DNA from: a virus | Strand: one strand, 5' to 3' | IMG/VR virus record: IMGVR_UViG_3300046011_011625 | Span: 1-29,576 of that record | Length of the DNA: 29,576 nt | Part shown: positions 1-6,401 of the stretch, piece by piece | Layout: each line of letters opens with the position of its first letter | How positions within the stretch are numbered: position 1 is the stretch's first letter | Translations under genes and position numbers: made by a program | Notes under the pieces: model-generated | The model's input: the letters and a program-made list of their open reading frames with translations, nothing else | Databases searched by the model: none | What the model was told of the DNA's origin: nothing

Positions 1-1076
1 GAGGATACAAAATTGCAGTTGCTTCAAACTCCATCAGAGAAACTGTAAAATTATCATTACTAAGTATTGGTGTAATGGATGCTATCGATTATTATGTCAG
101 CAATGAAGATGTAAGTAGAACAAAGCCCTATCCTGAAATGTATTGGAAATGCATGACAGCTTTAGATGTGCTTCCTAAAAATACAATAATTGTAGAAGAT
201 AGTCATATCGGTAGACAAGGTGCAATGGACTCCGGTGCTCATCTTTTACCCGTAGAAAATTCACAAGAAGTTAATTCAGAAAGAATGACTCAAAGGTTGA
301 AGGACATGATGGAAACAATTGAAGGTAAAAGTAAAAAATCTCTTCCATGGAGAGACAATAAACTCAATGTGTTAATTCCTATGGCAGGCGCAGGCTCAAG
401 GTTTGCGTCAGCAGGATATACCTTTCCAAAGCCTCTCATTGAAGTAAGAGGTAAACCAATGATTCAAGTAGTTGTTGAAAATTTGAACATTGAGGCTAAC
501 TATATTTTCATCGTTCAAAAAGAACATTATGAAAAATACAATCTAAAATATCTACTCAATCTAATTGCACCCAACTGTAAAATTGTTCAGGTTGATGGGC
601 TTACCGAAGGTGCTGCCTGTACAACATTGCTTGCAAAAGAATTTATTGACAACGATAACCCATTAGTTATGGCAAACTCCGATCAATATGTTGAATGGAA
701 TTCAAACGAATGTTTGTATGCTTTTACAGCAGATTCAATTGATGGCGGTATTGTTACTTTTGAAGCAACTCATCCTAAATGGTCATATGCTAAACTTGGT
801 GATGATGGTTTTGTTTCAGAAGTTGCGGAAAAAAGACCTATTAGCAATATGGCGACAGTAGGAATTTATTACTGGCGACACGGTTCAGATTATGTTCGAT
901 ATGCAGAGCAAATGATTGAAAAAAATATTCGTGTGAATAATGAATTCTATGTTTGCCCAGTGTTTAATGAAGCAATTCAAGACGGTAAAAAAATTAGAGT
1001 AAAAAATATTGAAAAGATGTGGGGTATCGGTACTCCAGAGGATTTGAAACATTTCTTGGATAATCATAAGGAGTGA
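1..1076 (+). CDS. HAD phosphatase / sugar-phosphate nucleotidyltransferase fusion (5' partial)
   Basis: The frame is open from base 3, so the start lies upstream of the window; the first internal ATG (75) falls inside a conserved HAD segment and is not the start. The N-terminal part shows HAD motifs: ASNS (motif II), KPYPEMY (motif III lysine) and VEDSHIGRQGAMDSGA (motif IV acidic). From about base 363 a second domain begins with the sugar nucleotidyltransferase signature MAGAGSRF followed by FPKPL, with a later ANSDQY carrying the likely metal-binding Asp. Such enzymes join a nucleoside triphosphate to a sugar 1-phosphate; a fused HAD domain would dephosphorylate a sugar phosphate. I infer a role in making an activated sugar for the glycosyltransferases that follow. 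The exact substrate cannot be read. The stop is 4 bases before the next gene. Confidence 0.85.
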   Translation, partial: GYKIAVASNSIRETVKLSLLSIGVMDAIDYYVSNEDVSRTKPYPEMYWKCMTALDVLPKNTIIVEDSHIGRQGAMDSGAHLLPVENSQEVNSERMTQRLKDMMETIEGKSKKSLPWRDNKLNVLIPMAGAGSRFASAGYTFPKPLIEVRGKPMIQVVVENLNIEANYIFIVQKEHYEKYNLKYLLNLIAPNCKIVQVDGLTEGAACTTLLAKEFIDNDNPLVMANSDQYVEWNSNECLYAFTADSIDGGIVTFEATHPKWSYAKLGDDGFVSEVAEKRPISNMATVGIYYWRHGSDYVRYAEQMIEKNIRVNNEFYVCPVFNEAIQDGKKIRVKNIEKMWGIGTPEDLKHFLDNHKE

Positions 1077-1080
1077 GAAA

Positions 1081-1779
1081 GTGAAAAAAAGTGGAGACGA
1101 TTATCTTTTAATGCAAAAGAATCATTATGACAATTTAGCCAAACAATGGAGTATTCAGAATAAAAATCCCGTTGTTGGATCATATGTTGGACATAATAAT
1201 TTTGAAGACTATGACAAATATCTTTTTCCAAAAGTAGAAACAAAAGACATGGTTGCATTAGAATATGGTTGTGGGCCAGGAAGAAATCTAATACGATTCA
1301 ACAAAAAATTTAAAAGAATTGATGGTGTTGATATTGGTGAAGTTAATATCAAAAATGCTGAAATCAACATAAAAGATGCCAACCTTGAAATTCCAAATCT
1401 TTACACCAATAGTGGAGATAATATACCTACAGAAAATGAAGTTTATGATTTGGTTTTTTCTGTGATATGTTTACAACATATTTGTGTACATGAAATTCGT
1501 TATAGTATAATGAAAGAAATTTATCGTGTGCTGAAAAAGGGGGGCTATTTTTGTTTTCAAATGGGATACGGTTCACCTAAACCCAACTCCGTAGATTATT
1601 ATGTAAATAACTATGAAGCAGCATCGACAAATGGTGATAATGATGTTAATATTTCAAATCATGAATACCTAGAAAAAGATTTGAAAGAAATAGGTTTTAA
1701 AACATTCAAACATGTTATCGAAAGAACTGGTCCAGGTGACAGTCATGGGAATTGGATTTGGGTTCAAGTTGAAAAATGA
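1081..1779 (+). CDS. SAM-dependent class I methyltransferase
   Basis: A 232-residue protein starting at GTG 1081, supported by AAGGAG at 1068-1073 with a 7-base spacer. The class I methyltransferase motif I is clear at residues 61-69 (EYGCGPGRN), followed by the acidic residue of the second strand (GVDIGE, about 82-87). A later segment with SVICLQHI and VLKKGGYF matches the usual strands 4 and 5 of this fold. It lies between a sugar nucleotidyltransferase and glycosyltransferase-like genes, so I infer it methylates a sugar, glycan or glycolipid, but the acceptor is unknown. A DNA or protein methyltransferase role cannot be excluded; I see no DPPY-type DNA methylase motif. Confidence 0.85.
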   Translation: MKKSGDDYLLMQKNHYDNLAKQWSIQNKNPVVGSYVGHNNFEDYDKYLFPKVETKDMVALEYGCGPGRNLIRFNKKFKRIDGVDIGEVNIKNAEINIKDANLEIPNLYTNSGDNIPTENEVYDLVFSVICLQHICVHEIRYSIMKEIYRVLKKGGYFCFQMGYGSPKPNSVDYYVNNYEAASTNGDNDVNISNHEYLEKDLKEIGFKTFKHVIERTGPGDSHGNWIWVQVEK

Positions 1780-1782
1780 TGA

Positions 1783-1790
1783 AATAAATA
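1783..1790 (+). promoter_or_regulatory. Possible T4-type late promoter element
   Basis: AATAAATA lies in the short gap before the gene at 1822. It differs at one base from the T4 late promoter box TATAAATA. The region is so AT-rich that a chance match is likely; its gap position is the only support. Confidence 0.22.
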
Positions 1791-1821
1791 ATTTAATTAT
1801 GGAAGAATAAAACGAGGAAAA

Positions 1822-2505
1822 ATGAGAATTGCAATTATTTTTACAGGGCATATAAGATCATGGAATGTATGTAAAAATAATATTATGGAAATGTTGAATG
1901 ATAAAAATCATTTGGTGGATGTTTATATTGAAACTTACAAAGAAGGATTCAGACCTGATTATAATGTTAGAAATGAACATCAGGAAAAAATTCTTTATGA
2001 AGAAAAAGATATACTCAATATGTTTGATGGTTTTAATGTGATTAAAATTTCAATAGAGAATCAAAACGTTAATTTTTCAGCTAATGATGGACAAAGACAT
2101 AAAATAATAAAAGCATACGAAACTTTTTCCAAATGTCAAGAAAATAGAGAGCCTTATGATTTAATTGTTAAATCTAGAATGGATCTCTATTTCGATGAAA
2201 AAATAAATTACGAAAATATTTTGGTTGAATGTAAAGAGAAGTCTAAACTTGTTCTCGGTTCTAATGTTACCGACCATATGAATGACACTTTTGCAATAGG
2301 AACACCAGAAAATATGAAAAAATATTTCAATCGTTTTTCTATAACCGGTGATAATTCTAATTATACTAGCATAACCAATTTGGGCACCAAAGAAAAAATA
2401 ATAATTGAACAGAAAATAGTTCATCATATTGTTAGATTGTCATTGGATAGGAATAAAACTAAGTTCGTCAAATGTAGTTTTTGTGGTGAATTGCCAATTA
2501 ATTGA
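1822..2505 (+). CDS. Glycosyltransferase-like protein, paralog 1 of 3
   Basis: A 227-residue protein that begins MRIAIIFTGHIRSW and carries KSRMDL at about 117-122 after PYDLIV. The same two landmarks occur in the proteins at 2517 and 4433, so the three are paralogs. The opening strand with TGH(I/M)R and the (K/R)xRxD motif resemble uncharacterised nucleotide-sugar transferase-like proteins that sit in capsule and LPS loci; the RxD could be the metal/nucleotide site of a GT-A fold, which is inference. An AGGA sits 3 bases before the ATG. Base composition is very AT-rich, even for this window, which may reflect acquisition. The last 80 residues match the paralogs poorly, so acceptor specificity may differ. 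Confidence 0.6.
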   Translation: MRIAIIFTGHIRSWNVCKNNIMEMLNDKNHLVDVYIETYKEGFRPDYNVRNEHQEKILYEEKDILNMFDGFNVIKISIENQNVNFSANDGQRHKIIKAYETFSKCQENREPYDLIVKSRMDLYFDEKINYENILVECKEKSKLVLGSNVTDHMNDTFAIGTPENMKKYFNRFSITGDNSNYTSITNLGTKEKIIIEQKIVHHIVRLSLDRNKTKFVKCSFCGELPIN

Positions 2506-2516
2506 AGTGAGAAAAA

Positions 2517-3233
2517 ATGAAAGTTGCTTTATTATTAACAGGCCATATGCGTTGCTGGGAACAAGTTTTCCCTAATACCAAAAAACACTTTCTCGATAGA
2601 TATAATCCTGATATTTTTATAGAAACGTGGGATAATGAAGCGTATTGGGATCCACATAGTTCACATGGTATTGTCAAAAATGCACCTAAAGTCAACTTTG
2701 ATAGTCTGATCGAAACTTACAAACCTGTAATGTTGAGAAAAGAACATTATGAAGATTATGAAAAAAATTTCGAACAGAGGGCTAAACAGTATGAAAATTT
2801 CTATCATGTACCTAAAAATATAATTTCAATGTTTTTTAAACTTGGGCGTGGCGTAGCAATGATGGAAGAATATATGTTTAAAACAGGAAAAACATATGAC
2901 CTTGTTATTAGAATGCGCCCAGACTTAGTATTCAATCAAGAACTGCCAAATTTTGATAGAAACAAATTCTATACTATGGGTTACAGAAATCATATGGGTC
3001 AAGGCACTTCAGACATGATTCAAGTTGGAAACTTTTTTACTGTAGGTTTATTTTCTAAGTTACTTCATCATCTTCCTCAAATCTACAGAGAAACAGATTT
3101 ACTTTGCCCACACGTTGTTTCAGAACATTTCATAAAAAGATTGGGGTTTCCTTGGGAAGAATTTATCGTCAGTAAAACAATTATGCACACACCATTAGGT
3201 GAATATAAACCAAAAGAAACGTATCTAAAATGA
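2517..3233 (+). CDS. Glycosyltransferase-like protein, paralog 2 of 3
   Basis: A 238-residue protein beginning MKVALLLTGHMRCWEQ, with NPDIFIETW at about 30-38 and TYDLVIRMRPDL at about 126-137. These align with the paralogs at 1822 and 4433 and define the family: an N-terminal beta strand ending in GH/GQ-x-R, a hydrophobic strand ending in Thr/Ser-Trp or Tyr, and an RxD(L/F) motif. I infer a sugar transferase acting on a surface or virion glycan. The gene shares an ATGA overlap with the GT2-like gene at 3230, implying coupled translation. No signal peptide or membrane segment is visible, so it should be cytoplasmic. Confidence 0.62.
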   Translation: MKVALLLTGHMRCWEQVFPNTKKHFLDRYNPDIFIETWDNEAYWDPHSSHGIVKNAPKVNFDSLIETYKPVMLRKEHYEDYEKNFEQRAKQYENFYHVPKNIISMFFKLGRGVAMMEEYMFKTGKTYDLVIRMRPDLVFNQELPNFDRNKFYTMGYRNHMGQGTSDMIQVGNFFTVGLFSKLLHHLPQIYRETDLLCPHVVSEHFIKRLGFPWEEFIVSKTIMHTPLGEYKPKETYLK

Positions 3234-4009
3234 AAAAGATTAAATTATTTATTGTGACATATAATGCTAAAGATGATTTAGATAAAACTATCAGAACATG
3301 TATTGATGGTCAAATTGATAAAGTATCGTTGCATATTAACTTGATTAACAATCATACCAATTTTCATTTAGCAGAAGATTTATTGAAATATGTTACTGTT
3401 TTCCATAATACACTAAGACCCGACTTTAGCACAGGGCATCTAAGCAGGAATTGGAATCAGGCAATAATTAATGGTTTTAAAAATTTGAATAACCCCGATT
3501 GTGATATTCTTATCACTTGTCAAGATGATGCAATCTGGAAAAAAAATTGGGTAGAAGAATTACTAAAGATACATGAAAAATATACTTTTTATACCTGTAA
3601 CAATGGTGATATGTTGTGCAGTTATAGAGTTGATGCTATTAAAAAAATAGGTTTATGGGATGAAAGGTTTTGCAACATACAATTCCAAGAAGCGGATTAT
3701 TTTTTGAGAGCTAATATTTACAATTCCGAAAATAGCTCTATTAATGACGAACATCACGGAAGAACATTAAATAAAACCTTTTGTATAGCAGATAGACCAA
3801 ACAGTGGGCAATTTACACCAAGGGGAAAAGAAAGTAATGAATATCATGGGTTGAGTAAAAAATTATTTTTGCAAAAATGGGGAGAAAAAATAAGATGGAA
3901 TGAAAAAATTACTGATATACAGCATAGTAAAATACCTTCTTTTTTCCTTTATCCATATTTCGAAAAACAAATTGAAAACGCAACAGAAAAAGGTTATTTA
4001 ACACCATGA
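3230..4009 (+). CDS. Family 2-like glycosyltransferase
   Basis: A 259-residue protein. The opening MKKIKLFIVTYNAKDDLDKT is the typical N-terminal strand and Asp-containing turn of GT-A family 2 enzymes. ILITCQDDAIW (about 97-107) supplies the acidic cluster expected for the metal/nucleotide site, and GLWDERF followed by QEADYFLRA (about 140-164) resembles the acceptor-side ED/xxR region. It should transfer a sugar from a nucleotide donor; donor and acceptor are not readable. It overlaps both neighbours by 4 bases, so it is in the same translational unit as the paralog at 2517 and the phosphodiesterase-like gene at 4006. Confidence 0.75.
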   Translation: MKKIKLFIVTYNAKDDLDKTIRTCIDGQIDKVSLHINLINNHTNFHLAEDLLKYVTVFHNTLRPDFSTGHLSRNWNQAIINGFKNLNNPDCDILITCQDDAIWKKNWVEELLKIHEKYTFYTCNNGDMLCSYRVDAIKKIGLWDERFCNIQFQEADYFLRANIYNSENSSINDEHHGRTLNKTFCIADRPNSGQFTPRGKESNEYHGLSKKLFLQKWGEKIRWNEKITDIQHSKIPSFFLYPYFEKQIENATEKGYLTP

Positions 4010-4485
4010 AATTTATTGCTCACCGTGGACTTACCAATGGTCCAGATAAACAACTTGAAAATCGACCAGAACAAATAGAAAAAGTTTTGAATCAAGGTAT
4101 TGACTGTGAAGTTGATGTATGGTTGATTTATAACAAATGGTTCCTTGGGCATGACGAACCTCAATATGAAATACCAATGAATTTTCTGGGTAAACAAGGT
4201 TTGTGGATACACTGTAAAAATTTGGATGCTTTGTATTCTTTCAGTGACTCACCTATTCATTATGAATATTTTTGGCATCAAAATGATGACTATACTTTGA
4301 CTTCAGGTAATTTGATCTGGACTTACCCAGGAAAATATTTAACTAAAAACTCTATAGCCGTAATGCCAGAAATCAACGAAGATTATTGGGAATATGTAAA
4401 AACCTTGCAAATATTTGGAGTATGTACTGATTATGTCAAAAAAATCTCAAATGAAATTAGCACTATGTCTGTCAGGGCAACCTAG
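4006..4485 (+). CDS. Small glycerophosphodiester phosphodiesterase-like protein
   Basis: A 159-residue protein with the core marks of the GDPD/PI-PLC-like TIM-barrel family: AHRG near the N-terminus, then NRPEQ, then the metal-binding pair in CEVDVW, then GHDEP. Full GDPD enzymes are about 240 residues, so this is a short form; the barrel may be minimal or incomplete, but the catalytic His, Glu and Asp are all present. Known family members hydrolyse glycerophosphodiesters. In this glycan cluster it may act on a phosphodiester-linked or glycerol-phosphate decoration, which is inference. It starts at an ATGA overlap with the preceding gene, and its last 53 bases are overlapped by the gene starting at 4433. 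Confidence 0.65.
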   Translation: MKFIAHRGLTNGPDKQLENRPEQIEKVLNQGIDCEVDVWLIYNKWFLGHDEPQYEIPMNFLGKQGLWIHCKNLDALYSFSDSPIHYEYFWHQNDDYTLTSGNLIWTYPGKYLTKNSIAVMPEINEDYWEYVKTLQIFGVCTDYVKKISNEISTMSVRAT

Positions 4486-5167
4486 AAGTTACTTCGATGC
4501 TCATGCTTATGTAAAAAGGAATCTATTAGATCATTATGATGTGGATGTTTTTACTCATTCGTGGAAAAATGAGAATCATCTGTTGCATTTAAAAATATAC
4601 GAAGAAATCAAGGCAATTTATTCACCTATGATTTGTTTGTCCGATGTACCTTTGGATCCTAAAATCAATCAAGACATGATCGTTCCGAATGCATCACATC
4701 CGGCATATTTTTGCACTTCTATGTTTTATTCTATTTTTAAAGCCGATCATTTTAGAAATGTTGCAGAATTATTTTTCGATAAGAAATATGATTTCGTAAT
4801 CAGAAGCAGATTTGATTTTGCCTTGAACAAGGTGATAGATTTCAGTCAATTAAAAAAGGGTAAAGTTTATATTTCAAAAGATACTGATGGAACAAATCCT
4901 TTGTTTAATGATCAGTTTGCAATAGCAGATCCGGAAACAATGAAAATCTACTCATCAACTTTTCTTTTCCTTAGGTATCATTACAATAGGGCCGTCGAAC
5001 TTTGTGGTCATACGATGCTAGAGGCACAAATGCAAATGTTTAAAATTCCTTACGAGAGGATTGATATAAATCATCCTTTTGAAAATGGAAAATACAATAT
5101 AGGAAGACATTCAATTATTCGTGATGACATGGATAAATGGGTTGATACTAAAATTTGGGGTTACTAA
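4433..5167 (+). CDS. Glycosyltransferase-like protein, paralog 3 of 3
   Basis: About 244 residues from ATG 4433. A TTG at 4415 would extend it, and ATG 4451 gives MKLALCLSGQPRSY, which aligns exactly with the first residues of the two paralogs. I chose 4433 because GGAG at 4417-4420 is the only nearby ribosome site, though its 12-base spacing is long; 4451 is equally possible. Family marks are SGQPRS, VDVFTHSW and YDFVIRSRFDF. The start lies inside the preceding gene in another frame (overlap 53 bases), so translation is probably coupled. Likely a sugar transferase of the same surface-glycan set. Confidence 0.6.
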   Translation: MSKKSQMKLALCLSGQPRSYFDAHAYVKRNLLDHYDVDVFTHSWKNENHLLHLKIYEEIKAIYSPMICLSDVPLDPKINQDMIVPNASHPAYFCTSMFYSIFKADHFRNVAELFFDKKYDFVIRSRFDFALNKVIDFSQLKKGKVYISKDTDGTNPLFNDQFAIADPETMKIYSSTFLFLRYHYNRAVELCGHTMLEAQMQMFKIPYERIDINHPFENGKYNIGRHSIIRDDMDKWVDTKIWGY

Positions 5168-5170
5168 ATA
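5164..5170 (+). promoter_or_regulatory. Possible late promoter element (CTAAATA)
   Basis: CTAAATA overlaps the stop of the last glycosyltransferase-like gene and lies about 35 bases before the start at 5205. It keeps most of the T4 late box TATAAATA and resembles the late motif reported for T4-like cyanophages, as I recall it. It would mark the start of the head-protein block. Short motifs of this kind are common by chance in this DNA. Confidence 0.32.
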
Positions 5171-5204
5171 CCAAATAGTCACAGTGTACTAATAACGAGG
5201 TATT

Positions 5205-6401
5205 ATGTTATCTTTTGTCAAATTCTTACTGGAGCAACAGGATCCAGAGGAAGGCGCCAGCCGTCAGATTAAACATCTAACACATGTTGAAGATCGAGCC
5301 TTACAAACGGGCGAGAAGGGAGCTTTACGTTCAATTTCCTCTCTTAGGGCCGCGGCCGATCACGTAGCACAAGGTAAAAAAACCTCCGAATTGACAACAA
5401 AGTATGATGGTTCACCTGCAATAGTTTACGGGCGACATCCGGATAATGGGAAGTTTTTCGTAGCATCAAAGTCTGCTTTTAATAAAACACCGAAGATAAA
5501 TTATACACCAAAAGATATTGAAACTAACCACGGGCACGCGCCTGGATTGGTAGAAAAACTCAAATATGCCTTGAAACATTTACCAAAAACCGCACCCAAA
5601 GAAGGAGTGTATCAAGGTGACATGATGTTCTCACCAGAAGATAAAAAGACGGCTCAAGGTGGTGGCGTTTCTTTCAATCCTAATCCCTCAGGGTTAACAT
5701 ATACTGCCCATGGGGAATTAGGTAAAAAAGCAAAAAAAGCACAAATAGGTGTCGTGACTCATTTAAAATACGAAGGTAAAAATTCAGGAAGCTTGAACGC
5801 ATCTCATGAAGTTGACCATGAAAACTTTGGTGAACATCCAGATATTTTCAGTGTCGATCCAAGAATGGATACTTCAAAAGTGCATTTTGGACCAAAAGAA
5901 CGAGCAGAATTCAATAAGCACTTGGCAAAAGCTGAAGAAGTTCACAATACTCATGGTGACGACATGTATGCCGGCACAAAACTTCATCAAGGTGTCGGTG
6001 CGCATTTGGAAACTTACATGAATCATACAGTAAGAAGTGTTGAAACCCCCAATCACCAAAACTTTAAAAATTGGTTAGAAAACAAAAAAACAAAAGAAAT
6101 TGATAAATTGAAAGTTGAGAAAAACAAAACAGCAAGACAAGAAGAACTCAAAAACGAATTGAACAAAATTGAAATCAATAAAAAGCACTATAACAATTTA
6201 TTTAAAATGCATGGGCACCTACAAAATGCTAAAAATGTTTTGATTAATGTTATGAACCAACATCAGCAGTTTCAACATCAACATGCTGGCGAAAATGCAA
6301 ATCCTGAGGGATATGTTTTTCATCATAAAAACGATACAGATAAATTTGTAAACCGACAAGAATTCTCCAAAAGAAATTTTGAGGGAATAAGAAACATATG
6401 A
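5205..6401 (+). CDS. DUF6267-like protein with ligase-type KxDG motif; capsid-targeting-like N-terminus
   Basis: A 398-residue protein of a family seen in T4-like aquatic phages (DUF6267 by recall). Residues 66-70 (KYDGS) match motif I of the polynucleotide ligase/capping nucleotidyltransferase fold, where the Lys is adenylated. YQGDMMF (136-142) could be motif III and PEGYVF (367-372) resembles motif IV (EGxV). Residues 290-345 are Lys-rich and likely helical. The first ten residues, MLSFVKFLLE, resemble the T4 capsid-targeting peptide and end in LxE, the prohead-protease cut signal. I infer a head-packaged protein with a ligase-like nucleotide-binding domain; catalysis is unproven. CGAGG precedes the ATG, and it overlaps the next gene by ATGA. 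Confidence 0.7.
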   Translation: MLSFVKFLLEQQDPEEGASRQIKHLTHVEDRALQTGEKGALRSISSLRAAADHVAQGKKTSELTTKYDGSPAIVYGRHPDNGKFFVASKSAFNKTPKINYTPKDIETNHGHAPGLVEKLKYALKHLPKTAPKEGVYQGDMMFSPEDKKTAQGGGVSFNPNPSGLTYTAHGELGKKAKKAQIGVVTHLKYEGKNSGSLNASHEVDHENFGEHPDIFSVDPRMDTSKVHFGPKERAEFNKHLAKAEEVHNTHGDDMYAGTKLHQGVGAHLETYMNHTVRSVETPNHQNFKNWLENKKTKEIDKLKVEKNKTARQEELKNELNKIEINKKHYNNLFKMHGHLQNAKNVLINVMNQHQQFQHQHAGENANPEGYVFHHKNDTDKFVNRQEFSKRNFEGIRNI

